From assembly GCA_029204225.1 (NCBI GenBank), contig MU832157.1, forward strand, positions 1 to 64,000: a DNA stretch of 64,000 nt. The letters run 5' to 3'. This document shows positions 31,501-39,129 of this stretch, piece by piece. The notes beneath the pieces are model-generated. The model ran no database searches and was not told where the DNA came from. It saw nothing but the letters and a program-made list of their open reading frames with translations. Source of the DNA: Diphasiastrum complanatum (lineage: Eukaryota; Streptophyta; Lycopodiopsida; Lycopodiales; Lycopodiaceae). Position 1 is the stretch's first letter. Every line of letters begins with the position of its first letter. The position numbers and the translations under genes are program-made.

Positions 31501-33683
31501 CGGCAAAAGTGGTATATCTTCGAAATCGACTTTCTATCTTGAAGATGCAAGAAGGTGATTTGTGCTATCATAAAGCCAAGCCAAACTTTATGACCACCCT
31601 TCTCGTATGGAAAAACTAGTCCCCTATGCATACTCTATGACCATCCTTCTTCTTAGTGAAATTCAAGAGCCACTAGAGTTATATGCTTGCATGCCCCTGC
31701 ACCAATGTACCAACTACTAGCCATCTCCACACATGCAATCTCCAAAAAACATCATTACGAAATGTAATGTAAGCGTACTTGACATCTAAAATTCTTCTCC
31801 TAGGGTTTCACGATTCTCCAAACTTGAACGGAATCACATTGAGATCATTTAGGAGCAAATAAGGTTGTTGTAGGTCCTCTGCACAACTACTATGACTACC
31901 ACTAGGAATATCTCTAACTCATGCAACATTCAAACTAGGGTTTCATGAGCTCCTCAAGGAGTTTGTGAGGGCTCCTCATATTTCAACAACCAATGTATGG
32001 TTGGGTATGGTTGTTCAAGCTCTCTACAATGATGTAATTCTTGCCTTGATCTCATACTCTTATCGTCTTCAATCAGTTACCTAGGGCTTTGTTACCACTA
32101 GGGTTTTATGCCAAGCAAAGTATTTGCAATTTCTTTCGATGCCCTATCTACATATCAGAGCGGCACTACAACCACTATCCAATAATGTGATAGACGCCCA
32201 AATCAAAGTTTGTAACAGAACTTTGCTGCAATTGAAAAGCTTTTGCTTTTTGGAAAGTAAGTTTCAAGTCCTACTTCACAAATTTGATGGTTGAATCAAA
32301 TTTCTCATTGTTGGAAACCATGATAGCATTGATATGCAAGATAGATCTTCATCTCTTACTAATTTGAAGGAGTACATGGGAGAGATGTAATCAAGATGCA
32401 GTACACGTTCTGGATCATGATCCAGAACGCGTTCTGGATCACGATCTGGGAATTCCCGTTAGGGTTTCCCAGATTGCAAATTTTTTTGGTTTATTTTTTT
32501 TTCAAAAGTTGCCAATATGGGTATCATGCAAAAGCATTTCAAAAAAGCAGTTGTTACGCAGTTCTGTTGCTTGGTTTCAGATGGTTAACCCACAAATTAG
32601 AAAACTTTTCAAAAAGCTTTTCAAAAACTTGCTGGTTGTCAGAACTTTCTGGTTGTTAGAATTGGCTGCATTCATTGGCTTCAGTAGATTTGCAATGACT
32701 GTCCAGATCTGCAGCAATAATCTGCTCTTATTGGCTTCAGTATATCTGCATTCACTGTCCATATCTGCAGCAATAATCTGGCAAATCTGCTATTCATTTC
32801 AATAGCAACCAGCAATGGATCTGGACACTGCCCAATGAGAAAAAAAATTGCAACTTTTTTTGCAATCCGGGACAACGTTTCTGGTCCTGGATCGCTGGCG
32901 ATCCAGATCGCACGATACGGATCGTTTTTGCAGCGGATTGCGATCCGCTGCAACATTGGATGTAATTATCAATTATAAAATCGTAAAAAGACTTAGTGGG
33001 TAAACGGTTGTCATTGGGCCGCACTGACATGGTCATAAATGAAACGAAATAAGATTGATCTCCTAAAATTAGAAGTGAGCCGGGTCAATAGGCCACACCA
33101 TACATGTCCTATGTTGAGAGGAGCACGTCAGGGACATGGTGACAAGATGGATATAGCAAACTCCTGCATGTCGAGTTCACGTGTTTAAGCATTATTAGCT
33201 GAGTTGCATTTCCCATGTGTTAGGCTAGGAGGATGTTGGGAGAATAAGGGTGAGAGGCTAAAGGGGATGCCTCGTTTTTCTGAACTGCAGTTGACACTCT
33301 TATCCAATTCAAATCAGACTTTCGGCTGATTCATAGAAAATCAATACCTACATCATCCTGAATCCCAATCTATCTCATTATAAATGATGGAAAGTGACAT
33401 CCGCATTGAGAAGCTTATCGCAAGAAATTGCAACACAAATTTTGCCATCTCATCATATCATAAAGGTGCATCATTAAGAAGCGGATCATGGAAAATCCGA
33501 AGTGTAACCATCCATCAAAATTTATATGTACTTGTCTCTGTTTTCATGTAATGAGAATCTTAAAGGAAGCTACTACATACAATGATAGACTGCAGAAACA
33601 TATGCACTCTCTTAGGGTTATGAGGAGCAATACCTTGTCATGAAATCTTCAAAGATCAGAGCTATTTCCTTTTGCTTGGCCAT
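17196..33683 (-). CDS. Unrecognised host gene, 8 exons, 229 residues, giant introns
   Basis: I cannot name the family. The coding exons on the minus strand are 33,683-33,634, 30,362-30,295, 22,520-22,386, 22,149-22,121, 22,025-21,971, 21,851-21,720, 17,510-17,416 and 17,321-17,196. They sum to 690 nt, every exon phase fits the next, and the frame ends in TGA at 17,196. The protein starts MAKQKEIALIFEDFMTR. It has a motif FGRPPLHDTSNVVADLF near 42-58, a likely coiled coil at about 95-145 (HNHIMQVHENMLNLQSLVE), an acidic linker at about 145-157, and a conserved-looking end with LRQPHDYVTMMALLLAMLEK and YCLMWTLRPYVDE. There is no signal peptide or membrane segment, so it is probably soluble. Introns of 3.3, 7.8 and 4.2 kb hold LINE, Copia gag, palindromic repeat and microsatellite DNA, while the others are 94-236 bp. 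Seven junctions have GT donors. One acceptor (exon 5) is non-canonical. The donor of exon 6 could be a neighbouring GT. Confidence 0.6.
17416..17510 (-). CDS. Exon 7 of the 8-exon gene
   Basis: Acceptor TATAGTTTACAG and donor GAAATGCAG then GTATTATCC are both good. Encodes MKRNKTLRQPHDYVTMMALL through EKEYEMQ. The 4.2-kb upstream intron contains two (GA)n tracts and several palindromic repeats. Confidence 0.7.
17699..17755. repeat. (GA)n microsatellite
   Basis: A pure GA run of about 57 bases within intron 6 of the minus-strand gene. It is immediately followed by a dispersed repeat segment (17,755-17,850). Confidence 0.95.
17755..17850. repeat. Dispersed ~95-bp repeat, first copy
   Basis: Similar in order and sequence to 29,315-29,413: GTCATCCCAATTAGA against GTCACCCCAGTTAGA, then GATTCTCATTRGTCCA and a purine-rich end. 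Both copies lie in introns of the same gene. Confidence 0.5.
17912..17946. repeat. (GA)n microsatellite
   Basis: A pure GA run of about 35 bases, 155 bases after the first tract, in the same intron. Confidence 0.95.
18408..18452. repeat. Short palindromic repeat element
   Basis: Contains nested palindromes (GTTCTGGAAC, GGAACGCGTTCC, GTTCCGGAAC) and starts near CCATAGTTGC. It resembles the palindromic left end of the element at 32,403. Confidence 0.4.
18739..18972. repeat. Inverted repeat, 42-bp arms, 149-bp spacer
   Basis: Arm 18,739-18,780 (ATCCAACTGCAGTGGCCACA...) is complementary to arm 18,930-18,972 with about one mismatch. Extra copies of the end motif AGATGCGCTTGGA lie at 18,722 and 18,906. 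It is a foldback or MITE-like insertion in intron 6; no target duplication is evident. Confidence 0.65.
20055..20165. repeat. CATGCA-rich palindromic tract
   Basis: Many overlapping CATGCATG and TGCATG units in about 110 bp (around 20,059-20,075, 20,113-20,130 and 20,150-20,162). CATGCA is the core of RY elements in seed-gene promoters, but the intronic position makes low-complexity palindromic DNA the simpler reading. Confidence 0.4.
20830..21275 (+). mobile_element. Palindrome-ended interspersed repeat, copy A
   Basis: About 446 bp, shared with 32,443-32,953. It starts GATCCGGGAATTCCCGTTAG and ends in a perfect 10-bp stem palindrome (GCAGCGGATC, loop GT, GATCCGCTGC; 21,252-21,273). The interior includes TGGGTATCATG and GCAGTTCTGTTGCTTGG. 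There is no coding capacity. It lies in intron 6 of the minus-strand gene. Confidence 0.65.
21720..21851 (-). CDS. Exon 6 of the 8-exon gene (coiled coil)
   Basis: Acceptor CCCTTTTGCAG. Encodes HENMLNLQSLVEKANNMMH, then EELSSMLEKANISEDAEI. The donor AATA then GTACTG is chosen because it leaves phase 1, as exon 7 requires. Other GT sites just downstream give the wrong phase. Confidence 0.6.
21971..22025 (-). CDS. Exon 5 of the 8-exon gene, odd acceptor
   Basis: Encodes VTLKVDTHFKKLHNHIMQ, with donor ATGCAAG then GTCAGA. Frame continuity needs the exon to begin at GTGACTC, where the intron ends TTTTTTGCAT rather than in AG. The only nearby AG (13 bases further in) breaks the frame into a stop in exon 6. 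This is either a mutated or non-canonical site, or a sign that the gene is damaged. Confidence 0.5.
22121..22149 (-). CDS. Exon 4 of the 8-exon gene (29-bp microexon)
   Basis: Acceptor CTATGCTGCAG, donor GTGCAG then GTTTTAG. Encodes IDKDELTVQ. Only one of the three phases is open, and it fits exon 3. Confidence 0.55.
22386..22520 (-). CDS. Exon 3 of the 8-exon gene
   Basis: Acceptor TATATTTCAG. Encodes DLFGRPPLHDTSNVVADLF through MEAGCRHSYMDKLVV. The donor chosen is GTGA then GTAAAT because it alone keeps exon 4 open. GTT then GTGAGT, a stronger-looking donor nearby, would put a stop in exon 4. Confidence 0.65.
   Translation of the reverse strand: MCLEDHLCMIPQMWLRIYLQEIQVSELQTIWRLVADILIWTSWL
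22930..23650 (-). pseudogene. LINE ORF2 C-terminal remnant
   Basis: In shifting minus-strand frames, phrases typical of the region after RT in plant L1-like LINEs are readable: LFDTSVTPTTMYAAEAW near 23,560, YVQRVMAFGDSDE near 23,340 and CSACLLGLSGVKLDFYKIHF near 23,110. There are many stops. It lies in intron 2 of the minus-strand host gene and probably belongs with the LINE pieces at 24.9-27.6 kb, which are in the expected order. Confidence 0.6.
23890..24180 (+). promoter_or_regulatory. LTR-like or promoter-like segment with TATA box
   Basis: A TATAAATA box at 23,994-24,001 is preceded by a CT-rich stretch (TTCTCTCTCTCTTC) and followed by a purine-rich transcript-like leader. It interrupts the LINE remnant between its RT and C-terminal parts. 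The layout resembles a solo LTR, but no terminal TG/CA pair with target duplication could be assigned. Confidence 0.3.
24940..25620 (-). pseudogene. LINE reverse transcriptase remnant
   Basis: Minus-strand frames read QGRPLSLPHLLAYMYKLKD, then VIKLLLYADDVVLLA (the catalytic YADD of L1-type RT), then FCKKLGLRVNLEKTKV and finally LVLLYGCGVWGG. These blocks are in the correct order for palm and post-palm RT. Stops and frameshifts abound. It is part of the same decayed LINE as the endonuclease at 26.3-27.0 kb. Confidence 0.75.
25914..26148. repeat. Three copies of a ~55-bp repeat
   Basis: Units at 25,914-25,970, 26,031-26,092 and 26,096-26,148 share GGCCT..GGGCCTCAATTTTT, then CAGCAAAAGTCCA and GTTTCAAACG. 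They lie between the LINE endonuclease and RT remnants. Confidence 0.5.
26330..26960 (-). pseudogene. LINE endonuclease domain remnant
   Basis: Minus-strand frames with stops contain an APE-type endonuclease tail, recognisable by GDLNARIG near 26,560 and the upstream HIDEISWWW region near 26,830. It lies upstream of the RT remnant on the same strand, as in L1-like ORF2. Confidence 0.55.
27000..27600 (-). pseudogene. LINE 5' coding remnant (ORF1 or ORF2 start)
   Basis: A minus-strand stretch just upstream of the endonuclease reads as a helical, charged protein (LEYKLEQHKEHTKSWRAIV, NNLEKEKNLLAVMISATLL, NDAIQEVWRFLDTTLG) over about 150 residues. Position and coiled-coil character suit a LINE ORF1 end. 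The longer plus-strand frame here is its antisense shadow. Confidence 0.4.
28000..28146. mobile_element. Small inverted-repeat element (147 bp)
   Basis: Left end AAGTTGCATCGAATCG, right end complementary as CCAGTGTTGCAAGCCGATTCG. The interior is rich in GGTTCGAA/TTCGAACC-like palindromes. The GTTGCA ends match the right ends of the palindrome-ended repeats at 20.8 and 32.4 kb. Confidence 0.55.
28430..28531. repeat. Compound (GT)n-(GA)n microsatellite
   Basis: A GT run to 28,467 passes straight into a pure GA run to 28,531. It lies in intron 2 of the minus-strand gene. Apparent Leu-Ser and Thr-His repeat frames are artefacts of this tract. Confidence 0.95.
29045..29240 (-). pseudogene. LINE RT fragment, copy 1
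   Basis: The minus strand reads LDCLHDFCSKWGLGVNFGET and IFNTSRSFML, the block after YADD in plant LINE RT, preceded in another frame by DDVV. Closely similar to 34,420-34,590. Confidence 0.6.
29315..29413. repeat. Dispersed ~95-bp repeat, second copy
   Basis: Matches 17,755-17,850 (see that entry). Here it lies directly beside a LINE RT fragment. Confidence 0.5.
29478..29728. repeat. Repeat, inverted relative to 34,575-34,806
   Basis: About 230-250 bp that match the later segment in reverse complement, from CATTGACATTAAATCCATAA to CCATAACAGTAAGCAG. The neighbouring LINE RT fragments are in the same orientation in both places, so one copy has suffered an internal inversion. Confidence 0.65.
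30295..30362 (-). CDS. Exon 2 of the 8-exon gene
   Basis: Acceptor CATTCTCAG, donor CTTG then GTAGGA. Encodes VLDFENMQKLGSQMLAGFQ and neighbours. It leaves one base that, with exon 3, makes Asp. An isolated 68-bp frame with both sites correct and phases matching its neighbours is strong evidence for a real exon. Confidence 0.65.
31142..31720 (+). pseudogene. Copia gag N-terminal fragment
   Basis: ATG at 31,142 begins MAKESSQSV. After a frameshift near 31,200 the gag core of a Copia element is readable: NDKNLLMAKGSWEVV, then EQKKWDRRDAQAHSVVALSV and LPHIRSCKTSKSAWETLAKM, ending near IQEPLELYA. No zinc knuckle or pol follows. It sits in intron 1 of the minus-strand gene, in antisense. Confidence 0.75.
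31721..32402. other. Intronic DNA, nothing recognised
   Basis: This stretch lies between the Copia gag fragment and the palindrome-ended repeat. No residue blocks, repeats or splice-bounded frames are convincing. Confidence 0.4.
32403..32953 (+). mobile_element. Palindrome-ended interspersed repeat, copy B
   Basis: Shares GGGAATTCCCGTTAGGGTTT, TGGGTATCATG, GCAGTTCTGTTGCTTGG and the terminal palindrome (GCAGCGGATT, GCGATCCGCTGC; 32,930-32,951) with copy A. It has an extra palindromic left end (GTTCTGGATCATGATCCAGAAC is split across 32,407-32,428). It lies in intron 1 of the minus-strand gene. Non-coding. Confidence 0.65.
33634..33683 (-). CDS. Exon 1 of the 8-exon gene (start codon)
   Basis: Encodes MAKQKEIALIFEDFMT plus two bases. 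ATG at 33,683. The donor is ACAAG then GTATTG. Phase 2 out, completed by the first base of exon 2 to give Arg. Confidence 0.55.
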
Positions 33684-34415
33684 TGAGAGAAACAGGAGCT
33701 TTTTTTCACTGAAGCTTGAAAAGCAAGCAGCTCTATATGATATCACTATTTGATTACGGAAGAACGCTCAAGAGTGCTGACTGTCGTTGTCCTTTCCCCC
33801 TTTTCTGAGTGCCATATTTTGCTGACAGCCAGGATTGTTGTTGTTCAATGTTCACTGAGATGCAGAACGAAACCGTTTTTTTTCATCTGGCATATGTGTT
33901 GATGTACTGTTGAGGATCCATACTATCCACTGCCGCAAAATCTACTGATGTCTACGAGGTTTCATCAAATTGCGCATCTATCTACCTGCCTATGGTGTTC
34001 AACTTCTGAGTTGCAAGTGCTTTCTTTCACAATAAATTTCCTTCCATTGTTGTGCTGCCTCCTTTCCTTGCGGTAAACCCTAAACCCGTGCTGCCAGTTA
34101 CGGTACTTGACGTGGTGGTCCCTTGGAGAAATCGCAGCAACATAAAACTTAATTCAGACAACTATTAATTCCACAGGGGCAGATGAGGTAAGTTCAATAC
34201 ACCATGTTGTTGCTACATATAAGGCTCCATGGGAAATAGTGATGTCAAAAAGTCATACTTACTCGAGAAACAAAATCTCTCTAGCTAGCTGGTTAGGGGA
34301 AGCATGACTCTTTCCAAACCTGGTAGAAGTTGCATGTCTCCTACTAAATATAGGACAGTGTGCGTGAGTAAGTGTAGAATGAAACAATCTCTAATGGCTG
34401 ATTGTCAACAAGAGT
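33684..34415. other. Upstream region of the 8-exon gene
   Basis: Holds the presumed promoter and 5'UTR of the minus-strand gene. I see no unambiguous TATA box on the minus strand. A short ACCCTAAACCC-type motif near 34,077 recalls plant telo-box promoter elements but is only one copy. Confidence 0.3.
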
Positions 34416-34419
34416 TCAT

Positions 34420-34590
34420 GTTAAAGCATAAAGCTCCTGGAAGTGTTGAAGACCATCAATTTGGTCTCCCCAATGTTAATTCCCTAGGCCCAATTTCGAG
34501 CAGAAGTCATTAAGGCAATCAAGTTGTCGTTGTAGACACCACATCATCCGCATAAAGAACGATGACATTCATCTCAGCTTGCTTACTGTT
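34420..34590 (-). pseudogene. LINE RT fragment, copy 2
   Basis: The minus strand contains YADDVV near 34,550 and, in another frame, LDCLNDFCSKLGLG with FNTSRSFML near 34,430. Same LINE family as 29,045-29,240. Confidence 0.6.
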
Positions 34591-34806
34591 ATGGATGTAC
34601 AATATATTTCGAAGACCTATGTTGGTCCCTGCTTTATTGATGCCCCCTTCAATCTAAGTATATTACAAGTGATTGTAGCAGTGAAGATAAAGTTGGGGAT
34701 CTTAGCTTTAATCTTGACGCTAGCTTCCTCTAAGGGCCTCTCGATAATCATAATTAGGATTTATACCAATCATTTTACAACTTATGGATTTAATGTCAAT
34801 GATTGT
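34575..34806. repeat. Inverted partner of 29,478-29,728
   Basis: Runs from TTGCTTACTGTTATGGAT to CTTATGGATTTAATGTCAAT, the reverse complement order of the earlier copy. It adjoins LINE RT copy 2. Confidence 0.65.
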
Positions 34807-34929
34807 CTTTATTGGATTTATAGGAGATGCTTAGAATGTTCCTTTGTAGGACCTGTAAACTATTGTCATGTTGTTTTGTCTTTATCTTTGTCTCATTTGG
34901 CTTCCAACCCTTCTGATACCGCAACCTGG

Positions 34930-36085
34930 CATGCCTTTTGGGTGTTTTCTCGGTGATGTTTGCCTCTGGCTCCTTGGGGTGGTGATGTTGGTCTCTATGA
35001 ATCATGTAACAAAATTTGGAGATTGAAAAAGTTTGCAAGAGGAGCATTTCCTTCGGTGTCATGCGCTTGCTACTTAGCAAGATTTTGTATCAGATTTTGT
35101 TTTGTCCCACCTGTTCATCGTCAGTTGCATCATTATGTTTTACTTGGGCAAGTGGGAGAGCATTCTCGTGCGGCTCGTGTTGTAGCTCCTATGAGTCCAT
35201 CAATTCCTTCAGGCCTTGGAGCTTATGGTAGTCTCCCCTCTTTTGTTGAGGACTTCGAACAAGATTATGATCTCCAACTAGCGAAATCTCATTATCGTAA
35301 TGCTTTTTTTCGCAATCCTCATCTTTCAGCTGGAGATCCTTCTAGAATGGTTTCAAGCATCTTCATGATTGTTTTTCTCCTGATGATTCTACTAATGGGT
35401 TTGGTTTGCTCTTTCAAGTTTGCTCTTCAGTAGCATGTGAACATATTTCTTTCACCGTTGCTCGCATTTTTGGTGCTACTCGTTGATAGCCTTGGAGAAG
35501 TCTAACGCATCTGATTGTTGTTGGAGAGGTTTTATACAAATCGATTTCTCGAGCCCTTGGTTTTCAAATTCATGACAGTTTTCATGAGTACCTTTTTCCT
35601 CATCATTTTGGTTGTGCTACTGCTGGTGGTTGTGACACTATCATACATGCTTTATGTGCTACTTTGGATCTTCATCCAGATTGGGTTGTCTTTCAAGTGG
35701 ATGTTTCAAACGCTTTCAATACCATTTCTAGAAAGGCTATTTTTCAACAACTTCGTGCGGCTCAAGGTCTATTTGCTCAACTCATTCCATCTGTTTGGTC
35801 TTTTTATTTCATGGACATGCCTTTATATTTTAGTAATGTTTCTCACTTGAGTGATGTTTCAATTATCCCTTCTATTGATGGTACCAGGCTAGATGACCCT
35901 TTGGGTGGTCCTCTTTTTGCTTTGGCACACTTTCGTGCATTACAAGATTCTTTTGTTGCTTCTCCATCATGTTTGTTTTCCTCTATTATTGATGACACTC
36001 ATATTGTGGGACCTACTAATGATGTCATTCTAGCTACATGAAAATGTGTCACAATTGGAATCGGACTTTCAAAAATTGGGTTACA
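34930..36085 (+). pseudogene. LINE-type reverse transcriptase, second family
   Basis: The plus strand, across three frames, carries a different non-LTR RT. Landmarks are LGAYGSLPSFVEDFEQDY near 35,220, HHFGCATAGGC-like near 35,610, motif A LDLHPDWVVFQVDVSNAFN near 35,665, motif B region DGTRLDDPLGGPLFALAHF near 35,880, and motif C position IIDDTHIVG near 35,990. The catalytic Asp pair is retained but motif B has Gln-to-Leu and Gly-to-Asp changes. It ends near QLESDFQKLG, just before the methyltransferase-type gene. The 3' end of the LINE is missing, so the junction is not a normal LINE insertion end. Confidence 0.75.
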
Positions 36086-36138
36086 TCAAAGAACTTGGAT
36101 CTTTTCTTGTTTCGGTGAAAAAACTTGGAGAACCATAG

Positions 36139-36457
36139 ATGGAGGTATCTGACTTAGATCTACAACAATGGGGCTCAGTGTGGCAAGAAGTGAATCGAGA
36201 ATTTGAAGAGGATTTGATGCATAACCTGGAATGGAGAGATCTTTCCAACAAGAAATTTCTTGTGTGGGATGGAAAACATCGTGTTGTAGCATGGATGTCA
36301 AAAATTAAGGAATGTAAGTAAAGTGGCTGATTATGTAGTTATTTTTTTTAACAATAAATAATTTATGTGTAGTTCCTCAATTTATGTCCATTCTTTGTGT
36401 GTAGATTTTCCAAACATGAAAGCCATGCACGTGAGAGTTGATTGCAGCTTTTTGGGG
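36139..36457 (+). pseudogene. ParB-like exons of the methyltransferase gene
   Basis: Exon 36,139-36,313 (donor AAT then GTAAGT, phase 1) joins exon 36,405-36,457 (acceptor TTTGTGTGTAG, donor GGG then GTGAGC) to continue smoothly from MSKIKE into YFPNMKAMHVRVDCSFLG. A glycine-histidine-arginine core followed by a beta strand fits the ParB fold. An in-frame TAG lies directly before the ATG at 36,139; upstream codons are open and may be coding in intact relatives. Confidence 0.5.
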
Positions 36458-38830
36458 GTGAGCAGAGCACAAGAGGGTGAACTTATATTGGCTCTCCACT
36501 CTTGCCTTTGTTACAAGCATCGCAGGACGTCAAGCATGCTGCATCTTTGATATTGACTCTAGTGAATGCTATATTCCATTATCCATTCTGACACAATTTT
36601 AAGTCAATAGATGTTTGACTTTCTTGTTGAATGCTTTCAGATTGACTAGGGTGTTTACACCTCACACATTGGCCCGTGACATTTTCATGATGCAAAAGTT
36701 TGGTCTTTCCAACAAGGAAACCTTACTTAAACATTTATCTGCAGAAGACAAAAGTTGGATGGAGTTAGAAATGAAAAGAGAGTGAAGAGGTGCTAGCCTT
36801 GGTATAATGTGCCCATGCCTATCATTAGTTAGCTCGTATATAAGGTATCTCTCATTGATAAACTTATAATTTATGTCTGTATGGGTATTTTGTTGCAAGT
36901 GTCATTAATTTTGTCTCTCGATATAATATAATTCTATATGAATATTAGGATGAGTTTCTAAGGATGGTCGAGGACGGCGCTTCGAGGATAGATAGAGATA
37001 ATTTGTCACTACATGAATGCCAACTTCAATATGAAGCCATTGTATAGGTGTGTTTGATTCCTCTCCCGTGTCATTTGGATTCTTATAAGTCACACCATCT
37101 ATTTAATTGTCGTTTAACTCCAGGCTATGGAGAACACATTGATAAATAGGGGATATGGGTTGGTAGCAATTGCCAACCCTACCAATGGCCAAGGTTTTTT
37201 TCACGTCATATACAATTTGGATTGGAGTTTAAAGGGTTTGATGGTCACTGAGGACAAGCTCCAATTTATTGCTTCTTCTAGCATCGGCCTAGCAAAGTAA
37301 GTACAATTCATTGCTTCTTCCAATTGTTTTTTGATTCAAACAATGTTCATGATTTATATATATGTTTGTGATTTCAGAAAAAAAAAAAAAAAAGTGGTTG
37401 CATGCCTACAAGCAGCAAAGGGATGCTCTTGGAATCCCCGCAGATAATAAAAACTTTTGTCGGTATATAGCGAAAGAAACATATTGGTGGCAAATGATAG
37501 AGATGGCCGAGCAAATTGTTGCACAATTGTCAACAGAGAAAGGCGATTCTTCTCTTCCGGATGGAGATGAGATTTTTTTTTAAGAAGCAGCGAACAAATC
37601 ACTTCCATATCGCTTTTCCAAACATACAAAAAGACATAAAGAACTCAACCACAGAAGCAAGCAGCCACAATTGCTTATTTCTGCAAAGAGACTAGTGTAT
37701 AGGTTTGCCACTACAAACATTTTTTGCAAATAATTTCATATTTTGTTTTCACCTGTACTACAGTCATTAATTTTTTTTTTTCTTCCAAATGGCTACTCTC
37801 TCTAATCGAAGGCAAGGCCATATCTAGTTTACCAAGTGAGGTATCAGATTGGTTATTATGGGGCGGACCCCACTCCATGTACCCAAGCGATTGAACAAAT
37901 AGAGAGATATCGACCTGGGAAAGGAAAATTGCCCATGGTGGCTAGACTATCCAGAAGGACATATACATCCTTCTGAAAAGGTAAAGTGTGCCCAAAGGCA
38001 AGCTATACGCCAAGGCAAAAAGACCAATCCAGAACTTCCTCACCAAGGTTCAGCCTCAAAGACTCGAATGCTTAGATCTGACGTTAGAGGAGAGCTAAGG
38101 ACAAAACAGGCTTTGGATCTGCAAGACACGGTAGAATCTCAAGATTCATTGCATATGATATCGGATGAAACACCTGTTGATGAAGACTTCCAAGAAGTGG
38201 ATGCCATGAATGAAGGTAGTAACGTATTTTCCAACCTTTTGTATTCCATATGCTTCTCACAAGGCACTTTCTTTTAGATGTTGTGCAATGTGTTGTTTAT
38301 GTTTGATGATGTTAGATTTGTTATCAGATATGAGAGAAAAAGCTTTGAAGGCTGATGTATAAGGTTGCCAAGAAGAAGAAAAACAGCCCATACAAAAATC
38401 TCAAAATATTTTGCACGCACTATCTTGTTCCTAGAATGACTACATGTCATAATCCAGCTACAACTGCTGCCATGCTTGTTTGGGCAAACTTTCCCACTTC
38501 ACTCAGTGTCATGCAATACAGAGATGAGTTGACCGTTCCCGCATGGAACATGTTCTCCATAGACCTTGCCTCAGTGCTCTGAAAATTAGCAAGACGTATG
38601 TGGCAAATCAAGGATGGTTCATAAGCACATGCGTCTCTGAGCAGTTTCCAATCATACACTCTATTGTTGAGGCATTTGGTTTTTCACTTCATCGTTGCCT
38701 GAATGTGTTCAGCCATAAAGGCTATGGTAGACAAGATCCACAAGAAAAGGTATTGCCAAGATATTTTTGCATGGTTTATTTGTTTAGGCATTTGACATTG
38801 TTTTTCTTCACTAACATGAATAATTCACAG

Positions 38831-39030
38831 GTGGTCCTTCTTCTTGTAGCCATGTATTATCGCTCAGGGTGTTCCATTCCCACACTCCGTAGGAGAGATG
38901 CCGATCGTTTGGATAAAAAGGCATTCTCCACAAAGGCAAATTATGTTATGGACTTGAATAGAGACACCTTAACATGCATCAATGGAGTGGTTTGTCACGG
39001 TGGTGCTGAGAGGTTACCTAGCTTTTGTAG
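38831..39030 (+). CDS. Penultimate methyltransferase exon
   Basis: Acceptor AATTCACAG, donor TTTTGTAG then GTTCAC. Encodes VVLLLVAMYYRSGCSIPTLR through NGVVCHGGAERLPSFC, with phase 2 out. Its frame is open throughout, and it joins 38,749 in phase 0. Confidence 0.65.
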
Positions 39031-39129
39031 GTTCACTAAATTCTAACTTTTAAGTAGCATTACTACATATTGTGTTGAATAATCATCGTATATTCTCTTT
39101 GCCTTGAAACATGATTTTGTTTATTGCAG

